Shown here one piece after another: positions 51,844-62,300 of a stretch of 64,000 nt of DNA (its first letter is position 1; each line of letters starts with the position of its first letter). Source of the DNA: Metabacillus idriensis (GTDB taxonomy: Bacteria; Bacillota; Bacilli; Bacillales; Bacillaceae). Below the pieces are notes generated by a model. That model saw only the letters and a list, made by a program, of their open reading frames with translations. It had not been told where the DNA came from and made no database searches. The stretch spans positions 1-64,000 of the forward strand of contig NZ_WKKF01000009.1 in the NCBI RefSeq assembly GCF_009674765.1, written 5' to 3'. The position numbers and the translations under genes are program-made.

Positions 51844-54800
51844 ATGGACACACATTTTCAATTAAAATCTCAGATAAACGAAGAATATTGGTTAAAGAAA
51901 TTATCTGGTAATCTGCCACGGGATGTATTTCCAAAGAATGAATATAAGGGACATGAAAAAAGAGTAGTTAATAGAGAGATTATTGAAGTTCCAATTTCCA
52001 CTGAAACTACAAATGAATTTAATAGAATTTCCAATGGGTCTAAATTAGGTCGTTTAATTTTGTTTTTAACTACCGTGTCAGGGTTACTTTATCGCTATTC
52101 TGGTGGTGGAGAAATCTTACTTGGTACTACGAAGTTGTTGAATGACAAGCATGATAATGAAGATGGTCTTCTTTTTCTTAAGTGTCAAGCTCAGGGAGAT
52201 AAAACATGGAAAGAACTTAACGAAGCAATGAAAAAGGAAGTCTCCCTTACCTTTAATCATAAGGATATCCAGATCAATAAAATTATAAATACTATCGAAA
52301 ATTCACTAGGAAGAGAATCAAATGAACTTTGGCAAATTGCATGTATAGACGATAGGTTGCAGATTGTTGATAAGGAGTTAGAGCGTTTTAACTTAGTTAT
52401 CAAATTAGTAGATCAGGAAGGGAATTTGAAGCTGCGGTTTGAATACAATCCGTTCGTTTATTCTCAATCAATAGTCAAATCCTTCAGTGAAAATCTTCTA
52501 TACTGTCTTGATGAGTTTCATAAGAATATACCATTTAAACTTGCTGAAGAAAAAATGGATCTACTTGCTCCAAATGAACGAAATTTTCTTTTGACTGAGT
52601 TAAATCAAACAAACATAGACCTAACAAATGTCTCGTTGCTACATCAACTTCTTGAGGAACAAGCTAAAAAAACACCAGACAAGATAGCTGTAGTAGAAAA
52701 TGAAAAAAAAATCAGTTATAGAGTGCTAAATGAAAAAGCGAATCAACTTGCCAGAACTCTAAAAAGTGTTGGCGTTGGATCTGAGTGTGTAATTGGGGTG
52801 ATAGTTCAACCAACTGTTGAAGTCATTATTGCAATTTCAGCAATATTAAAAGCAGGAGCTGCCTACTGTCCAATAGATCCAGAATTTCCAAAAGATAGAG
52901 TATTACAAATTTTTACTGAAAGTGGAATAGATGTATTACTCTCCCCTAAAGAATATCTGTCTTTATTCACCTTTGAGGGTAATATGATAAATATTTCAGA
53001 CCCTGATGTTTATATAGGTGATAACACAAATTTGATACCCTCTTCCCTTCCAAATAATCTGGCTTATGTAATATATACTTCTGGTTCAACAGGTAAACCA
53101 AAAGGGGTTATGATTGAGCACAGAAACATTGTTAATCAAGTATTAGGCTTAACGCAACTTTACTCGTTTGATGATACTCAAAACCACATATTAATGGCAC
53201 CATTTACATTTGACCCTTCTATACAGCAGGTTTTCTTACCATTGTCTACAGGTGGAACACTTCATTTAGTACCAAATAGAGTGAAAACCGATCCTAAGAG
53301 CTTTTGGGAATTAATACAAACCTCTGAAATCAATGTTATTAACACAGTACCATCACTTATGGAATTATTACTGGAGCAAAATGATTCAGTGAAACATCAG
53401 ATTCAATACCTAATTCTTGCCGGAGAAGTATTTACTTTCGATTTGGCTAAAAGGTTAGAACAAAAGCTGAAAATTGAGAAGTTAATTAATATATACGGAC
53501 CAACTGAGGCTACTATTAATACAACACTTTATGAATTTGATTCTAAAAGTTGTAATAATCAAGTGGTGCCTATTGGGAAGCCGCTACTAAACTATCAGGT
53601 TTATGTATTAGATTCACAACATCGTTTATTGCCATTTGGAGTCATGGGAGAGTTATTTATAGGTGGAACTGGTCTAGCTCGTGGTTACATGCATAATCGT
53701 GAATTGACGGAAACGACTTTTGTGACTAATGCTATTAGTAATAAGAGTGAAAAATTGTATAAAACTGGAGATTTGGTAAGGTGGCTACCAAATGGAAATC
53801 TAGAATTTGTTGGCAGGAAAGATCAACAAATAAAAATACGAGGGATGCGGATTGAGTTAGGTGAAGTGGAAGTTGTTTTATCTAATAGTCCTTGGATTAA
53901 AGAAGTAGTGGTCACTAAACATGAAATTGAAAATAATACTGAATTAGTGGCATTTTATACTTTAAATAAGGTTGGAGATTATAAAGGGGAAAAAGTTGAT
54001 GCTAAGGTACTCAAAGACTACTTGAAAAAACACTTGCCAGGCTATATGATTCCGTCTCATTTTGTTTATCTTGACGCGATGCCAGTTACCTCTAATGGTA
54101 AAATCAATAAAAACGCTTTGCCTAAAGACAAAATTGGTGAAAAAGTTAATCGGGATATGGTCTCTCCACGTAATGGTGTAGAAACTACCTTAGTGGAAAT
54201 ATGGGCAAAAGTATTAGGTGTAAAAGACGTTAGTGTAAACGATAGTTTTTTTGATGCAGGAGGTAATTCACTTACCATTTTACGCCTCCAAAGTACAATC
54301 AATAAAGCTTTTGATTTAAATCTATCAATACCTGATTTATTCACTTATCATTCTGTTACTCTACAAGCATCTTTCATTCAAAATCATAGGAAAATAGTCA
54401 ATTCACAAAAAAAGAAATCAAACACTGACCACATAAATGTTATGCGAGATAGTGATGTAGCAGTTATTGGCATGTCCTGTCGCTTTCCATTAGCAGATGG
54501 GTGTGATGAATTCTGGGACAATCTTTCTCAAAATGTAGATACTATCCGTAGCATTCCAGAAAAAAGGATTCGTGATGTTGTAGGTAAAGAAGCAGTTGCG
54601 AAAGAAAATCAAGTAAAGTTTCCGCAAGCAGCATACTTAGAAAAAATTGACGGTTTCGATTCACAATTCTTTGGTATATCACCTAATGAAGCAAGAATGA
54701 TGGATCCTCAGCAACGTTTGTTTTTACAAGTAGTCATGGATTCTATTTTAGATGCTGGTTATTCAGAGAGTGATCTATACGAATCAAAAACTGGTGTTTT

Positions 54801-57800
54801 TGTAGGTGCGGGTAAACCGAAATACAATGAATTAGTTCCAGAAGGAGAGCCCTCTGCCATACCTGGAAATTTATATTCAGTAATTGCTGGAAGGATCTCA
54901 TATGTTCTTAACTTACATGGCCCATCAGAAGTGATTGATACAGCATGTTCATCTTCTCTAATGGCCATACATCATGCTGTGAGAGAAATTAATTCTGGGA
55001 ATTGTGAACTTGCTATTGCTGGTGGAGTAAATCTATATATGTCAGCCGTGGAACAAACAGTATACGAAATGGGAATTGCCTCTCCTGATGGTCGTTCTAA
55101 ATCCTTTGACGCTAGTGCTGATGGTACAGGGGGAGGAGAAGGAATCGGCTCTGTATTGCTAAAATCTCTTGAAAAGGCAATTGCTGATGGAGACCATATA
55201 TATGCCGTAATTAAGGGTACAGCAGCAAACTCGGATGGACGTACAAATGGAATTACTGCTCCTAGTGCTATTTCTCAGACTAATGTAATAGAAGAAGCAT
55301 GGAGACATGCTGGAATTGACCCAAGTACAGTTTCTTATATAGAAACTCATGGGACAGGTACAAGACTAGGCGACCCAATAGAATTTGAGGGTATTTCAAA
55401 TGCATTTAAAAGATATACGGAACGCAAACAGTTTTGTGCTATAGGATCTGTAAAAACCAATATTGGACATCTAGATTCAGCTGCTGGAATCGCAGGGTTT
55501 ATTAAGACTGTTCTCTCACTTTCAAAGAAACAAATCCCTGCATCGCTACATTTTGACAACCCTAACCCACATATTGATTTTATTAACTCTCCAATCTATT
55601 TAAATGGAGCGCTGAGGGAGTGGCAACCAGAGAGTGGTATTAGAAGAGCTGGTGTAAGTTCTTTCGGATTGAGTGGTACGAATTGTCACGTGGTACTCGA
55701 AGAATACCACACTAAAACAGAAGCCCCTTCAATGAAGGAAGAATATCTTTTTGTGTTATCAGCTAAATCCCATGAAGGACTACTAAACTACGTTGAAAAA
55801 TATATAAAATTTCTTGGGAAAACCAATAATGATTTAAATGATATTTGCTATTGCACAAATATCAGTCGTGGAGAATATTTACACCGATTAGCCATTGTTG
55901 CCAACTCTTTGGAAAATCTTAGAGGAAAATTAGGTATTTGGTTGAAAATGAATGACTCAGTAGTTGATTCTAGTAAGTTGCATAATCAAAGAATATATTT
56001 TAATCGCATAGGTGAGGATGGAGTTAACACAATTCATTATTCTACGCAGTCTAATGATTCATTTGCTGCAATAATAAAATCATTTATAGCAGGTGACCTA
56101 GTAGATTGGAAAAAGCTCTATGCAGATCAAAAATATAGACGTATATCTCTTCCAACTTATCCTTTTGAAGAGAAAAGATTCTGGATTGAAAATTCAACCG
56201 TGGTAACAAAAAATAAGTTAACTCCTAAGGAAGCAAAAGGGGAACTTAGTAACTTTTGGAGTATTACCGAATCTGTTTTTGCACTGGGTGAAAATATATT
56301 GGTTGAAAGCGGATTTAAACAACCGGAAGGTTATAAAAAATCTGTTGAACAATTTGCTGCAAACTTAATATTTCATTTTTTTCAAAAGTTTGGGATGTTA
56401 ATAAATACGGATCGTACATACACCCAAGAAGAAATAATGAGTGCAATTGGAGTGATTCCTCAATATGAACGACTTTTCAACTACTTGTTAAATTACTTAC
56501 AAGAATATGGTTATATTCAAGTTCAACATGAAGCAATCGTGCTGAATGAAAATGTGGATCACTTAAATGGAGAAATTTCTGAATTCAAATATTTGAATGA
56601 ATATCCTGAATTCTCCGGAACCTTTAAAATTCTAAAATATTGTTTAGATAACTATCCCGACGTTTTAACAGGAAAAAAATCACCTCTAAGCGTACTTTTT
56701 CCTGATGGAACTTCGAATTTCTTGAAAAGCTTTCTTAATAAAGGGAGAACATGGGGAGATTTGTACGAGAGTATGGCCATTAATGCTATAAAACAACATA
56801 TCTTTGCAAATCAAGGAAAACCATTAAAAATATTGGAGGTTGGTGCAGGATCTGGAACTATTGGTAGAGTTTTATTTTCTGAGATTTCAGGCCAAGATGT
56901 TGAGTACTACTATACAGATATTGGCCGTTCCATATTACTAGATGCTCAAAAACAATTTAATCAATATCCATTTGTAAAATACAAAGAGTTTAATATTGAA
57001 GAAGATCCTTTTTCACAAGGTTTTGTTCCTGACGAATTTGACATCATTATAGGATTAAATGTAATACATGCTACTCGAAATATACGAACAACTCTCTCTC
57101 AGTTAAAGAAAGTCATATCACATGATGGAGCACTATTTATTATTGAGAAGGTTCACAATGAGCCTGCTGAAAATTTAGTTTGGGGTATGACAGAAGGTTG
57201 GTGGCTTTTTGAAGATACTGATTTACGCACGCATTTACCTTTAATTCCTGTTAATCAGTGGGAGTCAGTTTTAAACGAACATTTCCAAGAAGTTAAGAGT
57301 TTTCCTTTAAAGAAGAACAACCAAGTTACAGCTGAGACATCTTTGATTGTAGGGAGAATGGATAAAAAGAGTGTCGTAAAATCTCCTCAGGATTTGATGT
57401 ACAAAGTGAGTTGGGTAGAGAAAGATTTAATATATAACAACAGTGTTATCTCCAATGGATCTTGGTTGATTTTCAACGATCACTTGGGAGTTGGTGATGA
57501 ACTAAATAATAGACTTAGCCGCTCTAACAATACTGTAATAATTGTAGAGGAAGGCATTGAGTATAAAAGAATTAATAAAAATCATTACTTGATAAATCCG
57601 AATTCGTACGAAGATTACAAACAACTGCTACTTGACTTAGAAAATAACAATATTAGCATTTGTGGAATTATTCACCTGTGGACTTGTATAAATGAGAGTC
57701 AAATAGTAAACACGGAAACTGTAGATCGTTGTTTGCAGCTGGGCGTCTATAGTCTCTATTATTTGACCAAAGCTATTTTGCACCAAGAAATAAAAGATAT

Positions 57801-59349
57801 TCTAAATATACGTATAGTATCGAACCTTGCATATAAAATTTCAAATGAAAGCATTATATCTCCAGAAAAAGCACCTATCTTTGGTTTGGCGAAGGTAATA
57901 TCTCAGGAGCATCCAAAAATTCAATGCTTCGGTCTAGATATTGACACAAATGAATATTCTTCTGAGCAGATAGCTACAACAATTTTAAATGAAATAAATG
58001 AAAATAAAACAGATTACTTGGTTGGGATTCGTGATCAACGGTTTGTTCAAGAAATGATTCAATTCAAACCTAATCAATCACCTCGTCAAGACATTTCTAT
58101 ACAGAAGAATGGGGTTTATATTGTCGTCGGAGGTGCTGGAGGATTAGGATTGGAGGTAAGTAAATATCTTGCACAAAAATGTCCTATTAAGCTAGTGATT
58201 ATTAACAGAACAGAATTACCTAACAGATCAGAGTGGGCCAAACTAATAATTCAACATACTCATAATAAATCTAAGGAATCAGTAACACACAAGCTAAAAG
58301 CTTTTTTAGACATAGAAAGTAATGGTTCAGAAATAAATTATTATCAAGGGGATGTCAGTGATTTTAATCGAATGAACTTCATTTTTGATGATGTGCGAGA
58401 CAAATATGGACAAATTAATGGAGTCATTCATTGTGCCGCAGCCTCTGGAGAGACAAGTAAACCCCTAGCGAATCAATCGATTGACGATTTTAGGAAAGTC
58501 CTTTTGCCTAAGATTCATGGGACAATAGTTATGGACAGACTATTAGAGGAAGAACAGTTAGACTTTTTTGTTTTATATTCTTCAGTCGCATCCCTTTGGG
58601 GAGGAGCTGGGGGAGGCGACTATGCTGCTGCGAATGTGTTTATGGATGTATTTAGTGCTTATCGCAACATGCAAGGGAAAAACACATTATCAATAAATTG
58701 GTATGCGTGGGAAGGATTGACAGGTCCTGGATGCATGGCTTACATGTCTCCAGCTGAAGCATTAGAAGCATTTGACATGAGTTTAACACATGAAATGGAT
58801 CAAATTGCAATTGGAAAGTTTAATAGGGACCTCTTAGCTGAGTGGGCTCCTATGATGAAAATTCAAATTGCAGATGACATTTTACAAACTGAAATCATTG
58901 AGACAAAGATGCCTGATCAGGATATTAATCACTTAAGAGGATTCTCTAAAGTAGATGTGATTTTAAAAGGGAAAAAACTTGAAAACGTATCTGATTTAGA
59001 AAGAAAAATAGCTCAAGTTTGGGCAGAAGTATTAGGATATGAAGAAATCAATGTATATGATAATTTCTTTGAGATTGGCGGAGACTCACTACTTATTTTA
59101 AAAGTGCTAAATTTGCTTAATGATCGAGTTGATGCAGAGTTGGAGGCTGGTGATTTGTTCTCGTATGGAACGATTGATAAATTAGCAGCATTCATTGAAT
59201 CTAAAAGAAATGAAAATGAACTCACTAATTCAATAGGTATTAGTGAAAATGAGAATGACGATGATTTGAAAAGATTGATTAAAAGTGTAAAGGAGGATGC
59301 AATATCTATAGAAGAGGCAATGAAAGGATTTGAAAAACATGAACGATAA
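51844..59349 (+). CDS. Hybrid NRPS/AT-less PKS: C'-A-T-KS-MT-KR-T
   Basis: The 2501-aa assembly line has these domains. C' (1-250): only the C-terminal half of a condensation domain, no HHxxxDG. A (about 270-790): TSGSTGKPKG near 412, pocket residues D-P-Q-N-I-A-I-I-N (+K), a code I cannot assign. T: FFDAGGNSL near 806. KS (about 880-1320): DTACSSS near 1034, ETHGTGT, NIGHLDSAAG, so the Cys-His-His triad is intact. A linker without acyltransferase. MT (about 1470-1830): LEVGAGSGTIG near 1664. KR (about 1850-2330): GGAGGLG near 2093 and the YSSVAS...GDYAAAN active site. T: FFEIGGDSL near 2412. It should add one amino acid, then extend it by a two-carbon unit that is C-methylated and reduced to a hydroxyl. 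Extender loading needs a trans-AT not in the window. Confidence 0.93.
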   Translation: MDTHFQLKSQINEEYWLKKLSGNLPRDVFPKNEYKGHEKRVVNREIIEVPISTETTNEFNRISNGSKLGRLILFLTTVSGLLYRYSGGGEILLGTTKLLNDKHDNEDGLLFLKCQAQGDKTWKELNEAMKKEVSLTFNHKDIQINKIINTIENSLGRESNELWQIACIDDRLQIVDKELERFNLVIKLVDQEGNLKLRFEYNPFVYSQSIVKSFSENLLYCLDEFHKNIPFKLAEEKMDLLAPNERNFLLTELNQTNIDLTNVSLLHQLLEEQAKKTPDKIAVVENEKKISYRVLNEKANQLARTLKSVGVGSECVIGVIVQPTVEVIIAISAILKAGAAYCPIDPEFPKDRVLQIFTESGIDVLLSPKEYLSLFTFEGNMINISDPDVYIGDNTNLIPSSLPNNLAYVIYTSGSTGKPKGVMIEHRNIVNQVLGLTQLYSFDDTQNHILMAPFTFDPSIQQVFLPLSTGGTLHLVPNRVKTDPKSFWELIQTSEINVINTVPSLMELLLEQNDSVKHQIQYLILAGEVFTFDLAKRLEQKLKIEKLINIYGPTEATINTTLYEFDSKSCNNQVVPIGKPLLNYQVYVLDSQHRLLPFGVMGELFIGGTGLARGYMHNRELTETTFVTNAISNKSEKLYKTGDLVRWLPNGNLEFVGRKDQQIKIRGMRIELGEVEVVLSNSPWIKEVVVTKHEIENNTELVAFYTLNKVGDYKGEKVDAKVLKDYLKKHLPGYMIPSHFVYLDAMPVTSNGKINKNALPKDKIGEKVNRDMVSPRNGVETTLVEIWAKVLGVKDVSVNDSFFDAGGNSLTILRLQSTINKAFDLNLSIPDLFTYHSVTLQASFIQNHRKIVNSQKKKSNTDHINVMRDSDVAVIGMSCRFPLADGCDEFWDNLSQNVDTIRSIPEKRIRDVVGKEAVAKENQVKFPQAAYLEKIDGFDSQFFGISPNEARMMDPQQRLFLQVVMDSILDAGYSESDLYESKTGVFVGAGKPKYNELVPEGEPSAIPGNLYSVIAGRISYVLNLHGPSEVIDTACSSSLMAIHHAVREINSGNCELAIAGGVNLYMSAVEQTVYEMGIASPDGRSKSFDASADGTGGGEGIGSVLLKSLEKAIADGDHIYAVIKGTAANSDGRTNGITAPSAISQTNVIEEAWRHAGIDPSTVSYIETHGTGTRLGDPIEFEGISNAFKRYTERKQFCAIGSVKTNIGHLDSAAGIAGFIKTVLSLSKKQIPASLHFDNPNPHIDFINSPIYLNGALREWQPESGIRRAGVSSFGLSGTNCHVVLEEYHTKTEAPSMKEEYLFVLSAKSHEGLLNYVEKYIKFLGKTNNDLNDICYCTNISRGEYLHRLAIVANSLENLRGKLGIWLKMNDSVVDSSKLHNQRIYFNRIGEDGVNTIHYSTQSNDSFAAIIKSFIAGDLVDWKKLYADQKYRRISLPTYPFEEKRFWIENSTVVTKNKLTPKEAKGELSNFWSITESVFALGENILVESGFKQPEGYKKSVEQFAANLIFHFFQKFGMLINTDRTYTQEEIMSAIGVIPQYERLFNYLLNYLQEYGYIQVQHEAIVLNENVDHLNGEISEFKYLNEYPEFSGTFKILKYCLDNYPDVLTGKKSPLSVLFPDGTSNFLKSFLNKGRTWGDLYESMAINAIKQHIFANQGKPLKILEVGAGSGTIGRVLFSEISGQDVEYYYTDIGRSILLDAQKQFNQYPFVKYKEFNIEEDPFSQGFVPDEFDIIIGLNVIHATRNIRTTLSQLKKVISHDGALFIIEKVHNEPAENLVWGMTEGWWLFEDTDLRTHLPLIPVNQWESVLNEHFQEVKSFPLKKNNQVTAETSLIVGRMDKKSVVKSPQDLMYKVSWVEKDLIYNNSVISNGSWLIFNDHLGVGDELNNRLSRSNNTVIIVEEGIEYKRINKNHYLINPNSYEDYKQLLLDLENNNISICGIIHLWTCINESQIVNTETVDRCLQLGVYSLYYLTKAILHQEIKDILNIRIVSNLAYKISNESIISPEKAPIFGLAKVISQEHPKIQCFGLDIDTNEYSSEQIATTILNEINENKTDYLVGIRDQRFVQEMIQFKPNQSPRQDISIQKNGVYIVVGGAGGLGLEVSKYLAQKCPIKLVIINRTELPNRSEWAKLIIQHTHNKSKESVTHKLKAFLDIESNGSEINYYQGDVSDFNRMNFIFDDVRDKYGQINGVIHCAAASGETSKPLANQSIDDFRKVLLPKIHGTIVMDRLLEEEQLDFFVLYSSVASLWGGAGGGDYAAANVFMDVFSAYRNMQGKNTLSINWYAWEGLTGPGCMAYMSPAEALEAFDMSLTHEMDQIAIGKFNRDLLAEWAPMMKIQIADDILQTEIIETKMPDQDINHLRGFSKVDVILKGKKLENVSDLERKIAQVWAEVLGYEEINVYDNFFEIGGDSLLILKVLNLLNDRVDAELEAGDLFSYGTIDKLAAFIESKRNENELTNSIGISENENDDDLKRLIKSVKEDAISIEEAMKGFEKHER

Positions 59350-62300
59350 GTTTGTTGAACATATACTAAAACTTGTATCAAAGGGTGAAATATCTGAGAA
59401 AAATGCATTTACTCTCATCAAACAGTATCAATCTACTTCAAAAAGTTCTTTAACATTAAATTCAGAAAAAAATGAGAAGAACCATAAGGATATTGCAATA
59501 ATTGGAGTAGCTTGTCGCTTTCCTCAAGCAAACAATAAAGATGAGTATTGGACAAACTTAGTTAACGGTTATGACGCAATTAGAGAATTTCCTGAGTCAC
59601 GTATGAAACGTGTTCGACAGTATTTATCTAAAAAGCGAGAAGGAACTTATATATCGGCAGGATATCTTAATGATGTGGAAACTTTCGATGCTGAGTTTTT
59701 CAACATACTACCTGGCGAAGCAAAATATATGGATCCCCAACAACGAATTTTTATGGAAACTGGATATGAAGCTATTGAAGATGCAGGCTATGGAGGAGAA
59801 CGTATCAAAGGCTCAAGGGTAGGCATATATACTGGATTTAGCGAAGCAAGGTACAGGGAATTAATTGAAGACAATTCACCAGCAGCTTTCGTAGGGAACT
59901 TTCCACCTATCATTGCAAGCCGTCTTTCATATGCTCTTAATCTTTCTGGTCCAGCTTTAAGCGTTGCAACTGCTTGTTCTTCATCATTGGTAGCACTACA
60001 TTTGGCGTGTAAAGGAATCTTCTCAGGTGATTGTGAAATGGCGCTCGTTGGGGGAGTGGCAATTGGTTCTTTACCTGGAGAATTAGAAGAGGGCAACCTT
60101 GGCATAAGTTCTTTAGACGGTAAATCACGCAGCTTTGATGCTAAAGCTAATGGTACCGGATGGGGAGAGGGATGTGGGGCTGTTCTCATCAAACCACTTA
60201 AACAAGCTATAAAAGACAACGATTGTATTTATTCAATAATTAAGGGTAGTGCGGTAAACCAAGATGGAACCTCAAACGGAATTGCTTCTCCTAATGCGCT
60301 GGCTCAAGAAGAGGTTCTTTTAGCAGCGTGGAAGGACGCAGGAGTCGATCCTAAGAGTATTTCTTATATAGAAGCTCATGGTACAGGGACCAAGATAGGT
60401 GATCCAATTGAAGTGAAAGGCATTACTAATGCCTTTCGCAAGCATACTAATCATAAACAGTTTTGTGGTCTTGGGTCAGTTAAGAGCAATATTGGACACC
60501 TTGATTCAGCTTCAGGTATGGCGGGCTTAATCAAAACTATCCTAGCTCTTAAGAACAAACAGATTCCACCAACGTTACACTTTACCAATCCTAACCCTTT
60601 AATGAATTTATACCAATCTCCTGTCTATATAAATACAGAACTAGCAAAGTGGAAAAGGTCAGGTGATTTACCACTGAGGGCAGGTGTAAGTTCTTTTGGT
60701 CTTAGTGGAACCAATTGTCATGTGGTTTTGGAAGAATACCGAGACAATCGATTAATTGATTCCGTATCAACATCAACACAGGGAAGAGTTTTTACAATCT
60801 CCGCTAAAACTAAAAATGCTCTCCATCGTTTGATTAGGAAATATATAGAATTTTTGAAAGGGAACAATAAATATCAAATAGATGATATTTGTTACGTTCT
60901 TAATACAGGTAGGGAACATTTTAGGCATCGATTAGCTATACCTGTCTATAACCTAGATGAACTATTAAAAAAACTTCAATTAACATATGATTTCTTTAAC
61001 AATCAAAACGGTGCACGCTTAGAGGAACAAGGAATCTTTTCTTCACTATTTAATGTGGATGGTGAGGTCCCGGGTGAATTGGATAGGAGTCATTATCACG
61101 GTCATACGTCTTTAAAAAGTCTGGAGAAACTAGCTCAGAACTATGTTGAAGGCCAAAAAATCAGCTGGTCTGCTCAGTATCAAACAGGAACATTTGTTAA
61201 AATCCCTCTTCCTACTTATTCTTGGGAAAAAAAGCATTTTTGGATTGAACCATCTGCTCAAAGAACCAATACTCTTTTATTAAAGGACAGACAAGAGTCT
61301 AACGATAACGCAAACAACTTTTCCTCTTCTATGGATAATCTAAATGATACTGAATTGCGTATTGGATACATATGGAGTGATGTGTTGGGTCTTGAAGAAA
61401 TAGATGTTTATGCTGATTTCTTTCAACTGGGTGGAGATTCATTACTAGCGACAGACCTTATTACTCGAATAGAAAAGGAATTCAATGCAAAAATAACGCT
61501 TACCGAATTCTTTGAAAAACCTTCTATACGAGAACTCTCAGTCTTACTTGGAGAAATGAAAAATATCCAGAGGGGCGAGATCATATCAGTTGAAGCTAAA
61601 GATTTTTATCCTGTATCTAACGCGCAGCGTCGGCAATTTATTTTAAATCAAATGTCAAAAGATAACCTAAGCTATAATATGCCTGGTTCAGCGACTATCT
61701 CTGGAAAAATTGACTTGAAACGATTTGAAAGAGTTTTCAATATGCTTGTTGAACGTCATGAATCATTTAGGACTGTTTTTGACATTGTTAATGGGGAAAT
61801 TGTTCAGACAGTACTTCCTATGAAGAAGTTTGAAATTGAATATTGCGGAACCGGCATATCAAATATAAACGATTCATTTAAAAAATTTATTCGTCCGTTT
61901 AAGTTAGATGAGGGCCCACTTTTACGAGTTAGACTCGAAAAGATAATTGAGGATCCTATCTCTGATAACAAGCACTTGTTTATGTTTGATATGCATCACA
62001 TTATTTCAGATGGTGTTTCAATGGAAGTTCTCTTAAAAGAGTTCGCCGCCCTCTATGCTGGGGAGCAACTAACTCCATTAATAATTCAATACAAAGATTT
62101 TGCTAATTGGCAGAACCAATTATTGAACAGTGAAGTCATGCAAAATCAAGAAGTATTTTGGCGTGAAGTATTAAGACAAGAAAAAGAAACAGATCTTCAG
62201 GTACTAGATATTCCTGCGGATTATCCACGCCCACCAAAAATGACTTTTGAAGGAGGTGTTCACTCTTTAAGTATTGAAAAGGAAATAGTACATCAGCTTA

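Noticed and set aside
59610-60219. Short open frames on both strands inside the last PKS gene
   Set aside because: The plus-strand frame from 59339 encodes an intact KS with all active-site motifs, so these are antisense or shifted shadows.
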